A stretch of DNA of 64,000 nucleotides from contig NZ_CP041063.1 of NCBI RefSeq assembly GCF_011082085.1, positions 62,001-126,000 of the forward strand, read 5' to 3'. The notes beneath the pieces are model-generated. The model saw only the letters and a program-made list of their open reading frames with translations, was not told where the DNA came from and made no database searches. The translations under genes were made by a program, and so were the position numbers. Shown piece by piece: positions 16,827 to 25,638 of this stretch; within the stretch, counting starts at the first letter, position 1; each line of letters opens with the position of its first letter. The DNA is from Bacillus sp. Cs-700 (GTDB lineage Bacteria; Bacillota; Bacilli; Bacillales; Guptibacillaceae).

Positions 16827-16911
16827 ACGTTTCGTAGTGTATAATTCAACGATCGTTGGTGAACCTAAGAGGGTGTCATGTTACATAATTAAAAGGGAAG
16901 GATTGATTAGA

Positions 16912-17154
16912 ATGAAACGAATCGCAGTTGAAGACACGCTTTCTGATGTGGCTCAAGCTTTACAAGCAAAAGGATATGAGGTTGTATCTCTAAAGCAAGA
17001 AAGTGATGCAAATGGCTGTGACTGTTGTGTTGTCTCAGGTCAGGATCAAAATGTGATGGGGATGCAGTCGGTTAGTACGCAAGGATCAGTAATTAATGCG
17101 GATGGCATGACAGCTGATCAAGTATGTCAGCAAGTGGACAGTCGCTACCAATAG
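16912..17154 (+). CDS. ykuS: UPF0180 family protein YkuS
   Basis: The 80-residue protein matches YkuS (UPF0180): [20 protein letters not shown] at the N-terminus, a central [17 protein letters not shown] with three Cys, and a C-terminal TADQVCQQV. Function is unknown. The ATG at 16912 follows GGGAAGGATT; the longer frame from 16837 would add residues not seen in the family. It stands between two terminators, in the same order as in B. subtilis. Confidence 0.88.
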   Translation: MKRIAVEDTLSDVAQALQAKGYEVVSLKQESDANGCDCCVVSGQDQNVMGMQSVSTQGSVINADGMTADQVCQQVDSRYQ

Positions 17155-17162
17155 AAATACAC

Positions 17163-17194
17163 AAAAAACCCCTAAAATAAATTAGGGGTTTTTA
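17163..17194 (+). terminator. Bidirectional terminator between ykuS and the ChaB-like gene
   Basis: AAAAACCCCTAA and TTAGGGGTTTTT form a 12-bp stem with a 6-nt loop and A and T tracts on either side. Confidence 0.88.
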
Positions 17195-17195
17195 C

Positions 17196-17405
17196 TTAAT
17201 TATTTTTTTCTTTTTTTACCCAGTTTCCATTATCATTCTTTTCGTATTTCTCTTCCACAGCACTCCAAGCGACTTTAAAGGCCGTTTTCTCAGAATCATA
17301 TTGTTCAGAAGCTGAGTTGAACGCTTCTTTAAAAATATCCTGTGCGTGGCTCGGTAAGTTGTCTTTCACTTGATCTGGTAGTTCACTTTTTGAATTGTAA
17401 GGCAA
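17196..17405 (-). CDS. ChaB-domain small protein
   Basis: The 69-residue protein has the ChaB domain: ELPDQVKDNLPSHAQDIFKEAFNSA followed by AFKVAWSAVEEKY (longer stretches are not quoted). ChaB was named from a cation-transport locus in Escherichia coli, but its function is not established; it is common in Bacilli and phages. The start is TTG at 17405, with GAGGAG 10 nt upstream. It is downstream of the MscS gene on the same strand, 53 bp away. Confidence 0.8.
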   Translation of the reverse strand: MPYNSKSELPDQVKDNLPSHAQDIFKEAFNSASEQYDSEKTAFKVAWSAVEEKYEKNDNGNWVKKEKNN

Positions 17406-17458
17406 TTAAATCACGCTCCTCTGTGTGATACCTTTACCCACCGAAAAACGACACTAAA

Positions 17459-18295
17459 CTACTGTTCTTTCTTTTCGATAAATACTTGGTGAGGAAATGG
17501 AATTTCAATTCCGTTGGCGTCAAGCGCTTCTTTAATTTCTTTGCGAAGCTGTCGTTCCACACCCCATTGCTCCATGTTTTGTGTTCGACATAGTACACGA
17601 AGAACAACATCAGATGAACCTAGGTTCTGAACACCTAGAACATCAGGTCCTTCGACAACAGCTTCGTTTGTTGCAGCAACATTGTCACACACTTTTTGAA
17701 TGACACGGATCGCTTCATCAATGTTGTCACTGTAAGAAATACCGATGTCAACAAGCGCTCGCATGTTACCACGAGAATGGTTGCTTAGTGAGCTAATTTC
17801 ACGATTAGGTACATAGTTTAATGTTCCATCGAATGAACGGATATGTGTGGTGCGAAGACCAACTTCCTCTACAATTCCACCAAAGCCACCTGCAGTGACG
17901 TAATCACCAACATCCATTTGCTTCTCAAGAAGTATGAAGAAACCTGTGACAACGTCACTCACAAGACCTTGAGCCCCAAAACCGACAGCAAGTCCGATAA
18001 TACCGGCCCCAGCAATTAACGCTTTAATGTCAAAGCCAAATGTTTCAAAAATAATAGCAACAGCCATAAAGAGTAGAACGTACGTATAAATGCTTTTTGA
18101 TAGATTCTTCAGCGTGTTCGCTCTTCCAGGGCTCATGTTTTGTTTCTCAGATACTTGAGTAAAGGTTCTTTCAATAAATCGGTTTCCAATTGCTTTTACA
18201 ATGGCGTAAATGATTAAGATAGCAATAAGCTTAAGAACAATTATGCCCGTATCCACTAAGAAACCTTCCCAGTTAATGTTGTCAAATAAATTCAA
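17459..18295 (-). CDS. ykuT: Small-conductance mechanosensitive channel, MscS family (YkuT)
   Basis: The 278-residue protein has three membrane helices in the first about 125 residues and the MscS pore helix pattern GLAVGFGAQGLVSDVVTG (about 110-127), followed by the beta domain with the QMDVGDYV segment and a C-terminal alpha/beta domain. It releases solutes on hypo-osmotic shock. I start at TTG 18295, 6 nt from AAAGGAGG; this ribosome-binding site lies inside the longer frame from 18319. The gene keeps its B. subtilis place between ykuS and ykuU. Confidence 0.9.
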   Translation of the reverse strand: MNLFDNINWEGFLVDTGIIVLKLIAILIIYAIVKAIGNRFIERTFTQVSEKQNMSPGRANTLKNLSKSIYTYVLLFMAVAIIFETFGFDIKALIAGAGIIGLAVGFGAQGLVSDVVTGFFILLEKQMDVGDYVTAGGFGGIVEEVGLRTTHIRSFDGTLNYVPNREISSLSNHSRGNMRALVDIGISYSDNIDEAIRVIQKVCDNVAATNEAVVEGPDVLGVQNLGSSDVVLRVLCRTQNMEQWGVERQLRKEIKEALDANGIEIPFPHQVFIEKKEQ

Positions 18296-18485
18296 TAGAC
18301 TTCCTCCTTTAGTTCCCACTACATAAATAGGATAAGCACTCGGTCAAATTATAGCGAAAATTGTCATCATAATTCAAGTAAAGCGTTAATACGCGACGAA
18401 TGAAATGATTTTCGATATACTAAAACTACCCTGTTTAGTACGTGGTAAACGTGGGTACGATAGTGGGGGAAGGTAATTAACCCAC

Positions 18486-18507
18486 ATTAAATTAATTATC
18501 ATTTAAT
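18486..18507 (+). repeat. AT-rich inverted repeat next to the ykuU promoter
   Basis: ATTAAAT (18486-18492) and ATTTAAT (18501-18507) are perfect inverted arms with an 8-nt gap, ending 1 bp before the -35 hexamer. It does not fit the PerR or Fur consensus as I know them. Confidence 0.4.
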
Positions 18508-18508
18508 A

Positions 18509-18537
18509 TTGACTAAAAATAAATCGTGTACTATAAT
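18509..18537 (+). promoter_or_regulatory. Sigma-A promoter of ykuU
   Basis: TTGACT (18509-18514) and TATAAT (18532-18537) are separated by exactly 17 bp, about 50 bp upstream of the start codon. Confidence 0.8.
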
Positions 18538-18586
18538 GTCATTTGTGGGCGAAAGCCGCAGGATATTTTCTAGGAGGGATTTACAC

Positions 18587-19132
18587 ATGGTAGAACGCAT
18601 GGTAGGTAAACAAGCACCTCGCTTCGAAATGGAAGCAGTGATGACAAACAAAGAATTTGGCAAAGTAAGCCTTGAAGAAAATATGAAGAACGATAAATGG
18701 ACAGTCCTTTTCTTCTATCCAATGGACTTTACATTCGTATGCCCAACTGAAATTACAGCACTAAGCGATCGTTTCGAAGAATTCGACGATCTTGATGCAG
18801 AAGTAATCGGTGTATCAACTGATACAATTCATACACACCTTGCATGGATCAATACAGACCGTAACGATAATGGTCTTGGTGATCTTAACTATGCACTAGC
18901 TGCAGATACAAACCACAAAGTATCAAAAGAATACGGCGTATTCATTGAAGATGAAGGTGTTGCACTTCGCGGACTATTCATCATTAACCCTGAAGGTGAG
19001 CTTCAGTACTCTGTTGTGAACCATAACAATATTGGCCGTGACGTAGACGAAACACTTCGCGTCCTTCAAGCACTACAAACTGGTGGCCTTTGCCCGGCTA
19101 ACTGGAAGCCAGGCCAAGAAACACTTAAATAA
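18587..19132 (+). CDS. ykuU: Typical 2-Cys peroxiredoxin YkuU
   Basis: The 181-residue AhpC/TSA-type peroxiredoxin reduces peroxides with a peroxidatic Cys52 in FTFVCPTE and a resolving Cys169 in GGLCPANW near the C-terminus. Length and sequence match YkuU of B. subtilis. ATG 18587 follows CTAGGAGGG; the longer frame starts inside the promoter. No thioredoxin-like ykuV follows, unlike in B. subtilis where ykuU and ykuV are neighbours. A strong promoter and terminator bracket the gene, and codon use (CGT, GGT, AAC) suggests high expression. Confidence 0.93.
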   Translation: MVERMVGKQAPRFEMEAVMTNKEFGKVSLEENMKNDKWTVLFFYPMDFTFVCPTEITALSDRFEEFDDLDAEVIGVSTDTIHTHLAWINTDRNDNGLGDLNYALAADTNHKVSKEYGVFIEDEGVALRGLFIINPEGELQYSVVNHNNIGRDVDETLRVLQALQTGGLCPANWKPGQETLK

Positions 19133-19140
19133 AATCAACT

Positions 19141-19175
19141 AACCCCAGAGAGCAGCGCTCTCTGGGGTTTATTTT
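19141..19175 (+). terminator. Terminator of ykuU
   Basis: ACCCCAGAGAGC and GCTCTCTGGGGT form a 12-bp stem with a 3-nt loop and a T-rich tail. Confidence 0.9.
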
Positions 19176-19339
19176 AGTTTAATTAACCTCTTCGTCTTGG
19201 AAAAACTCCGCACAGTTACCATTCATTTAAAAAATTCCGAATTTTAGGCCGAATAGGTGGTTATTTATTTCGAATTCCGATATATTATGTATATTGTCAC
19301 TTTATTTATCATTACATACTGTTAAAAGGTGGTGTTGGA

Positions 19340-21094
19340 ATGGAAACGTTTAAAAGATTGAAAGACTTTTATTGGCCATATAAGAACCTTTTTTTATGGT
19401 CTGTGTTTTCCCTTCTATTTGTAACAGGTATTACCGTCCTATATCCTATGCTTCTTCAATTCACAATTGATGATGTAATCCTCAAGCAAGAATACAAATG
19501 GGTTCCGTATCTTGCATTTGGTTTTATAGGAATTATGATCGTGAAAGGGACCGCTACATTTTTTCAACAATACTTAGGAGATCTGTTTGGCGTTACAGCT
19601 GTTTACAGGCTAAGAGAGGAGCTTTATAAAAAACTGCAGTATTTGCCTTTTCGTTATTATGATAATGCAAAAACGGGAGACTTAATGTCGCGTTTAACCG
19701 CTGATGTAGAAGGGTTTCGCTTTTTCTTATCATTTGGATTTGCTCAGGTGATCAATTTTGTTCTTATCATAAGCTTTAGTTTAATCGTAATGTTTAGCTA
19801 TTCAGTTCCGCTAGCTTTCGTTACGTTAGGGATGCTGCCTTTTCTTGCGATTGTCGTTTATCAATTTGATAAGCGGGTCCATCCTGCGTTCCGTGGGATT
19901 CGAAAGTCAATGGCACGCTTGAATACAAAAGTACAAGAGAATATTAGCGGCATTAATACCGTGAAATCACTCTCTAGAGAAGATTTTGAAATTGATAAAT
20001 TTGTAAACAGTAATACGGATTATCGTGATAACTACTTAACAACATCTTATATCTGGGCAAAATTCTTTCCGTTAATGGAGTTTATCGGTAACTTATGTGT
20101 TGTTTTTCTTCTATCTTATGGTGGTTATCTTGTCTTTCAAAACCAGCTACAGCCAGGTGAACTAGTCGCTTTCTTTAGTTTAGTGTGGTATATCATCTGG
20201 CCAATAATGAATCTTGGATTTGTCATCAACACCTTCTCTCAATCAAAAGCGTCAGGTGAAAGGTTGTTGGAAATTCTTGATGAGCCCGAAGATATTTACG
20301 ATTATGAAGACGCTGTTAATGTTGACCGTCTTGAAGGAAATGTAGCTTTTAACAATGTAACCCATCAGTATGCTGTTGATGACGATGAAGCGTTAAAAAA
20401 CATTACATTTCATGCTCCGAAAGGGACGACGATTGGTTTATTAGGAGCAACAGGAGCTGGTAAAACGACGCTTACTCAGCTCATCGCACGGTTTTATGAA
20501 CCCAATAGCGGTGAGATTATGATTGATGGTCGAAATATTAATGAGTATAGCTTGAAATCGCTCCGAAAAAATATCGGCGTCGTTCTTCAAGAGACATTCC
20601 TTTTTTCATCAACGATTAGAGACAATATTGCTTACGGTGATCCTGACATCTCGTTTGATGCTATTCAGGATGCTGCAAAAAGAGCACAGGCCCATGACTT
20701 TATTATGGAAATGCCAAATGGATACGATACCGTTTTAGGAGAGCGTGGTATGGGACTCTCTGGTGGCCAAAAACAGCGGATCGCGATTGCACGTGCAATT
20801 TTAACAGATCCAAGTATTTTAATTCTTGATGACGCCACTAGCGCAGTTGATATGCAGACAGAAGTAAAGATTCAGAAAGCATTTGAAGAAGTGATGAAAG
20901 GGAGAACAACCTTTATCATCGCGCACAGAATTTCTTCACTTAAACACGCAGATGAAATCCTTGTATTAAACGAAGGAGAAATTGTTGAGCGTGGGAAGCA
21001 CCAAGAATTGATTGAACAGAATGGATATTACCGGAGTATTTACGATATTCAATACCAAGATCGTAAGGAGATAATGGCCAAACAGACTGGATGA
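19340..21094 (+). CDS. Heterodimeric ABC exporter, subunit with degenerate Walker B (YknU-like)
   Basis: The 584-residue half-transporter has six membrane helices (about 15-310) and an ATPase domain. Walker A is GATGAGKT, the signature is a canonical LSGGQ, but Walker B reads LILDDATSAVD, with Asp in place of the catalytic Glu. This is the pattern of the degenerate partner in heterodimeric exporters such as TM287/288 or BmrCD. It resembles B. subtilis YknU in length and order. The next gene overlaps by 4 bp and supplies the other half. Substrate is unknown. AAAGGTGG precedes the ATG. Confidence 0.85.
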   Translation: METFKRLKDFYWPYKNLFLWSVFSLLFVTGITVLYPMLLQFTIDDVILKQEYKWVPYLAFGFIGIMIVKGTATFFQQYLGDLFGVTAVYRLREELYKKLQYLPFRYYDNAKTGDLMSRLTADVEGFRFFLSFGFAQVINFVLIISFSLIVMFSYSVPLAFVTLGMLPFLAIVVYQFDKRVHPAFRGIRKSMARLNTKVQENISGINTVKSLSREDFEIDKFVNSNTDYRDNYLTTSYIWAKFFPLMEFIGNLCVVFLLSYGGYLVFQNQLQPGELVAFFSLVWYIIWPIMNLGFVINTFSQSKASGERLLEILDEPEDIYDYEDAVNVDRLEGNVAFNNVTHQYAVDDDEALKNITFHAPKGTTIGLLGATGAGKTTLTQLIARFYEPNSGEIMIDGRNINEYSLKSLRKNIGVVLQETFLFSSTIRDNIAYGDPDISFDAIQDAAKRAQAHDFIMEMPNGYDTVLGERGMGLSGGQKQRIAIARAILTDPSILILDDATSAVDMQTEVKIQKAFEEVMKGRTTFIIAHRISSLKHADEILVLNEGEIVERGKHQELIEQNGYYRSIYDIQYQDRKEIMAKQTG

Positions 21095-22911
21095 AATGGG
21101 GTGAAGGCTTGAAGCAAAATCGAAGAGAACGGTTCCATTATTCGCAGGATACAGCGATTGAAAAGCAGTTTAACTGGAAACAGATGTCACGACTGCTTGG
21201 GTATATGGAACCCTATAAGAAAAGTTTATTACCAAAAGCGATTATTTCAATGCTGCTTTCAACAGCAGTTCGACTAATTGTCCCGATCTTCATCGGGGTC
21301 TTGTTATTTGATCACGCAATAAAGAATCAAAATCAAACGTTACTTGTCCAATTAATTTTTGGAATAGCAGGCTTGTATTTGCTATCGTGGATCGCCAATA
21401 CGTATCGAATTAAATGGACGAATCAACTTGGTCAATATATTATTTATGACATTAGACAGGGTTTGTTTAAGCATATTCAGCGACTTTCCCACGGCTTTTT
21501 CGATAAACGATCGGCAGGTTCGATCCTCGTTCGAATTATCAATGATGTGAACTCCATGCAGGAGCTTTTCACAAGTGGTGTTATTAACCTACTAATGGAT
21601 ATTGTTTTATTACTAGGAATCATTGTGATTATGTTTGTGTTAAGTCCTCAATTAACGCTCGCGATTATGATCATTTTGCCGCTTATGTTTTTAATCTCAA
21701 CGAGCTTAAGAAAACGAATCCGTCGATCCTGGCAGGATGTTCGAATCAAGCAGGCGAAAATTAATTCACACTTAAATGAAAGCATCCAGGGAATTCGCGT
21801 TACTCAATCCTATACCCAGGAAAAAGGAAACATGGAATTTTTCCAGGGCGTAAATCAAGAGAATTACGCAAGCTGGAAAGATGCCACGCAAAAGAGTGCT
21901 ATTTTTAGACCGTTTGTTGAAATGTCAAATGCAATTGGAACGGCCATTTTAATTTGGTTTGGCGTTTATCTTATTCAAAATGGAATGGATTACGGTGTTT
22001 TCGTAACGTTTGCTTTCTATCTAGGGATGTTCTGGGAACCTATTTCTCGTTTAGGGCAAGTTTACAACCAACTCCTTGTAGCTATGGCTTCTTCAGAAAG
22101 AATTTTTGAGTTTCTAGATGAACAACCAAATGTTCCTGAAAAGAAAAACGCAATTGAGCTCGACGACATTAAAGGAGAAATCACGTTTGAAAATGTTGAA
22201 TTTTCCTATGATGAAAGTCGTAAAGCGCTCCATGAGTTAAGTTTGAAAATGCAAGCAGGTGATACGGTTGCGCTTGTTGGCCATACCGGTTCAGGTAAAT
22301 CAACCATTGCAAACTTAATTAGTCGTTTCTATGATCCGACCAGTGGAACGGTTCGAATTGATGGTATGGATTTAAAAGACGTAAAACTCGATAGTTTGCG
22401 AGAGAAGGTGAGTGTCGTTCTTCAAGATACGTTCATTTTTTCCGGAACCATTATGGAGAACATCCGTTTTGGACGTCCAGGTGCAAGTGATGAGGAAGTG
22501 ATTGAAGCAGCTAAAGCGGTAGGGGCTGATCACTTTATTCAGCGCTTAAGCAATGGTTATGAAACTGAAGTAGAGGAGAGAGGGAACGTTCTCTCGGTTG
22601 GTGAAAGGCAGCTATTGTCCTTTGCAAGAGCACTGCTCGCTGATCCCCGTATTCTTATCTTAGATGAAGCTACCGCAAGCATTGATACAGAAACCGAGCT
22701 TAAAATTCAAGAAGCCTTGAATGTCGTTCTAGAAGGTCGAACGGCCATTATGATTGCACATCGACTTTCTACCATTCGTGAAGCGGATAATATCATCGTT
22801 CTTGACCACGGTCGAATCCTAGAACAAGGAAATCACAGTGAGTTGATGCGTAAAGGCGGAACTTACTATGAGCTTGTAAAATCACAGTTTAATATGATGG
22901 ATGCTGTTTAA
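21091..22911 (+). CDS. Heterodimeric ABC exporter, catalytic subunit (YknV-like)
   Basis: The 606-residue half-transporter has six membrane helices (about 45-330) and an ATPase domain with Walker A GHTGSGKS, Walker B LILDEATASID with the catalytic Glu, but a deviant signature LSVGE. Together with the upstream gene this gives one consensus ATP site (its own Walker motifs with the partner's LSGGQ) and one degenerate site. The ATG at 21091 overlaps the stop of the first gene (ATGA). A TTG at 21109 after GGGGTGAAGG is an alternative start. A terminator follows. Confidence 0.85.
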   Translation: MKWGEGLKQNRRERFHYSQDTAIEKQFNWKQMSRLLGYMEPYKKSLLPKAIISMLLSTAVRLIVPIFIGVLLFDHAIKNQNQTLLVQLIFGIAGLYLLSWIANTYRIKWTNQLGQYIIYDIRQGLFKHIQRLSHGFFDKRSAGSILVRIINDVNSMQELFTSGVINLLMDIVLLLGIIVIMFVLSPQLTLAIMIILPLMFLISTSLRKRIRRSWQDVRIKQAKINSHLNESIQGIRVTQSYTQEKGNMEFFQGVNQENYASWKDATQKSAIFRPFVEMSNAIGTAILIWFGVYLIQNGMDYGVFVTFAFYLGMFWEPISRLGQVYNQLLVAMASSERIFEFLDEQPNVPEKKNAIELDDIKGEITFENVEFSYDESRKALHELSLKMQAGDTVALVGHTGSGKSTIANLISRFYDPTSGTVRIDGMDLKDVKLDSLREKVSVVLQDTFIFSGTIMENIRFGRPGASDEEVIEAAKAVGADHFIQRLSNGYETEVEERGNVLSVGERQLLSFARALLADPRILILDEATASIDTETELKIQEALNVVLEGRTAIMIAHRLSTIREADNIIVLDHGRILEQGNHSELMRKGGTYYELVKSQFNMMDAV

Positions 22912-22912
22912 A

Positions 22913-22941
22913 AAAAGAAGCCTGCTTGGCTTCTTTTTTTT
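22913..22941 (+). terminator. Terminator of the ABC exporter operon
   Basis: AAAAGAAGCC and GGCTTCTTTT form a 10-bp stem with a 5-nt loop, followed by a T run. Confidence 0.88.
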
Positions 22942-23020
22942 GGATAGAACTTAACGAAAAGAAATTTTAATAAATGTGAACAGATTATTAACGAACAGAA
23001 AATTATTCTTACGAAAAAAG

Positions 23021-23040
23021 ATTGTGATACTTGTCACAAT
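23021..23040 (+). promoter_or_regulatory. Rex- or Fnr-type palindrome upstream of cydA
   Basis: ATTGTGA-N6-TCACAAT is a perfect 20-bp palindrome (core TTGTGA 23022-23027, TCACAA 23034-23039). It fits the Rex redox-repressor box TTGTGA-N6-TCACAA and also the Fnr/CRP pattern TGTGA-N6-TCACA. It overlaps the -35 of the cyd promoter, which favours repression by Rex, the known regulator of cyd genes in B. subtilis. Confidence 0.7.
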
Positions 23041-23059
23041 CTCAACGATGATTCATAAT
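23031..23059 (+). promoter_or_regulatory. Promoter of the cytochrome bd operon
   Basis: TTGTCA (23031-23036) and CATAAT (23054-23059) with a 17-bp spacer. The -35 sits inside the Rex/Fnr palindrome. About 90 bp of leader precede the start codon. Confidence 0.55.
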
Positions 23060-23154
23060 AAAGGTGTAAACAAGAGGTTCACTGTTTCTATGTGCATTGA
23101 TCAGGGAAGATGAGTAACAGATGATGAGAAATTGGTACAAAGGGGATGAGCAAT

Positions 23155-24489
23155 TTGGAACTAGATTCAGCGATGCTAAGTCGGCTTTTAACAAGTCTAA
23201 CGCTAGGCTTTCACATTATTTTTGCGACGTTAGGTGTCGGTGTCCCGTTATTAATTAGTCTAGCTGAATGGATCGGGATTAAACGAAACGATCCCTATTA
23301 TACGTTACTTGCTCGGAGGTGGGCGAGAGGTTTCGTCGTTACCGTAGCGGTAGGTGTTGTGACAGGTACTGCTATTGGGTTACAATTATCACTTTTATGG
23401 CCTAACTTTATGCAGTTGGCGGGTCAAGTCATTAGTTTACCGCTATTCCTTGAAACATTTGCTTTCTTTTTTGAAGCGATTTTTCTAGGAATCTATCTTT
23501 ATACTTGGGACAGGTTTAAAAAGCCGATCTACCACTGGTTAATTTCAATCCCAGTTGTCATTGGCTCAACGTTATCCGCTGTCTTTATCTCAACAGTTAA
23601 TGCATTTATGAACTCCCCGCAGGGTTTTGATATGGTAGATGGTGTGCTTACCAATATCCAACCACTTGCAGCAATGTTTAATCCTGCAACGCCAACAAAG
23701 GTTGGGCACGTTGTGATGTCAGCATATTTAACTTCTGCGATCGTACTAGCCGCTATTACAGCGTTCCATATGTTAAAGGGAAAGCGCAGTACGTATTATC
23801 GAAAAGCGCTCAAATTGACGATGACGGCAGGTTTTATCTTTGCGATCGGAACAGCTGTCATTGGAGATTTTTCAGGGAAATATTTAGCTGAGTACCAGCC
23901 GAGTAAGCTAGCTGCTGCAGAGTGGCATTTTGAGACGTCTGAAAATGCTGATCTCGTTGTTGGTGGTTTTCTAGATGACGAAACGAACGAAGTGAAATAT
24001 GGTCTTGTTTTACCTAATTTCTTAAGTATTCTTGCCCATGGTGATCCTAATGCTGAAGTAATGGGACTTGATCAAGTTCCGGAAGATGAAGTACCGCCGC
24101 TTTACATCCACTATTTATTTGATGGGATGGTCGGCATCGGGATGTTTTTGGCCGCTTTAACGTTCTTTTTTGTGATCGCTCTTCGATTAAAACGTTTTAA
24201 TACCGAAAATAAATGGTTCTTGCGCCTCATCGTCCTTGCTGGACCGCTCTCAGTCCTTGCAATCGAATTTGGATGGATTTTCTCGGAAGTGGGCCGTCAA
24301 CCGTGGATTCTATGGGACATAATGAGGACGGGTCATGCTGCTACGTCTGCAAATGGTGTAGGATGGATGTTTGTTCTTTTCCTTCTCCTATATATTGTAC
24401 TTGGCACGCTTTGTGTAACTGTGCTTAGAAAAATGTTCAAAACAAATCCAGCTGAAAATGAGCTAGAGGAAATTGCTAGAAGGAAATAA
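23155..24489 (+). CDS. Cytochrome bd-type quinol oxidase subunit I (YthA-like)
   Basis: The 444-residue protein has about nine membrane helices and the subunit I pattern: His in GFHIIFATLGVG near residue 19, a GRQPWILW segment near residue 380, and a short Q-loop. It oxidises menaquinol and reduces O2 with high affinity. The short length and ILWDIMRTGHAAT following GRQPW fit the YthA branch better than canonical CydA of B. subtilis. TTG 23155 is 9 nt from AGGGG; the ATG at 23146 touches that site and is unlikely. Subunit II follows; no cydCD genes are linked. Confidence 0.85.
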   Translation: MELDSAMLSRLLTSLTLGFHIIFATLGVGVPLLISLAEWIGIKRNDPYYTLLARRWARGFVVTVAVGVVTGTAIGLQLSLLWPNFMQLAGQVISLPLFLETFAFFFEAIFLGIYLYTWDRFKKPIYHWLISIPVVIGSTLSAVFISTVNAFMNSPQGFDMVDGVLTNIQPLAAMFNPATPTKVGHVVMSAYLTSAIVLAAITAFHMLKGKRSTYYRKALKLTMTAGFIFAIGTAVIGDFSGKYLAEYQPSKLAAAEWHFETSENADLVVGGFLDDETNEVKYGLVLPNFLSILAHGDPNAEVMGLDQVPEDEVPPLYIHYLFDGMVGIGMFLAALTFFFVIALRLKRFNTENKWFLRLIVLAGPLSVLAIEFGWIFSEVGRQPWILWDIMRTGHAATSANGVGWMFVLFLLLYIVLGTLCVTVLRKMFKTNPAENELEEIARRK

Positions 24490-24515
24490 GGGCTTTCAAT
24501 AAAAGGGGTGAAAAA

Positions 24516-25532
24516 ATGGATATTCAATTACTTGGAATTACCGTTCTGTGGGTTTTTCTTTATGGCTATCTCATTACAGCCTCCATTGATTTTGGAGCGG
24601 GCTTCTTTGCTTACTATGGAGAGCTTACGGGACGCGACCACATTATTAATAAAATCATTAGTCGTTATTTATCACCTGTATGGGAAGTGACCAATGTTTT
24701 CTTTGTCTTCTTTTTCGTTGGCCTCGTAGGCTTTTTCCCTGATACGGCTTATTATTATGGAACGGCTTTACTTGTACCAGGTAGCATCGCCATTATTCTT
24801 CTGGCGATACGAGGGTCATTTTATGCATTTGGAAACTATGGAGCGAAGAAAAGCCGAGTTTATACGTTTTTATATGGGGTTACAGGCTTATTGATCCCAG
24901 CTTCACTTTCAACTGCTTTAACGTTATCAGAAGGTGGATTTATTGAAGAGGTTAACGGAGAAGTGAAATTTTTTGCCGGAGAGCTATTTTCCAGTTTTTA
25001 CTCATGGTCTGTTGTCCTGCTTGCGATTGTATCCGTGCTCTTTATTAGTGCGGCGTTTCTCACTTACTATGCTAGTCGGGCGAACGATGAGCCCGCGCTT
25101 GAGCTGCTTAGAAAGTACGCGCTGTTTTGGAGTGCACCAACAATTCTATCGAGTATTCTGGTTTTCGTAGCACTACAACAACATAATTCCGTGCATTTCG
25201 AACGAACGCTAGATTATGCCTGGTTCTTTATTGCTTCCCTTTTTTGTTTTTTAATTGCGACGTATTTGATTTTCCATCGTAAACGATATGGAACAGCATT
25301 TATTTTCGTGATGCTTCAATTCTTTTTCGCATTTTTCGGGTATGGCATTTCCCACTTACCATGGATTTTATATGATCACATTACCATTTATTCAGGGTAT
25401 ACGAACGAAACAACTGGGGTATATCTTGTTATCGCCTTTATAGCTGGTCTTTGCTTACTCGTGCCTTCCCTCGTGTTATTAATGAGGCTATTCTTATTTG
25501 ACGCAGAGTATGTAAAGGGGAATAAGTCCTGA
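24516..25532 (+). CDS. Cytochrome bd-type quinol oxidase subunit II (YthB-like)
   Basis: The 338-residue protein has about eight membrane helices and the subunit II features: VLWVFLYGYLITASIDFGAG at the N-terminus (the G-x-D-xG helix) and SPVWEVTNVFFVFFFVG near residue 50. It packs against subunit I in the oxidase. AAAAGGGGTGAAAAA precedes the ATG, 26 bp after subunit I. It lacks a clear terminator of its own; a small stem-loop lies in the gap before ktrC. Confidence 0.88.
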   Translation: MDIQLLGITVLWVFLYGYLITASIDFGAGFFAYYGELTGRDHIINKIISRYLSPVWEVTNVFFVFFFVGLVGFFPDTAYYYGTALLVPGSIAIILLAIRGSFYAFGNYGAKKSRVYTFLYGVTGLLIPASLSTALTLSEGGFIEEVNGEVKFFAGELFSSFYSWSVVLLAIVSVLFISAAFLTYYASRANDEPALELLRKYALFWSAPTILSSILVFVALQQHNSVHFERTLDYAWFFIASLFCFLIATYLIFHRKRYGTAFIFVMLQFFFAFFGYGISHLPWILYDHITIYSGYTNETTGVYLVIAFIAGLCLLVPSLVLLMRLFLFDAEYVKGNKS

Positions 25533-25582
25533 ATAAGAAATATTGACACTGATGATAAGAGTGGTAGGATAGATATGATAGT

Positions 25583-25604
25583 GCGTCAGCAGTGTTGCTG
25601 GCGC
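25583..25604 (+). terminator. Stem-loop between the bd oxidase genes and ktrC
   Basis: GCGTCAGCA and TGCTGGCGC form a 9-bp stem (one G-T pair) around GTGT. The tail GCGTTTCTTTCT is only moderately T-rich. A possible ktrC promoter (TTGACA 25543-25548, weak TAGGAT 25565-25570) lies upstream, so it may instead be a hairpin in the ktrC leader. Confidence 0.4.
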
Positions 25605-25638
25605 GCGTTTCTTTCTGAATGAGTAGGAGGAGTGTGTC

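Noticed and set aside
25533-25638. c-di-AMP (ydaO-type) riboswitch before ktrC
   Set aside because: The gap is about 105 bp with one 9-bp hairpin and lacks the conserved ydaO core and pseudoknot elements.
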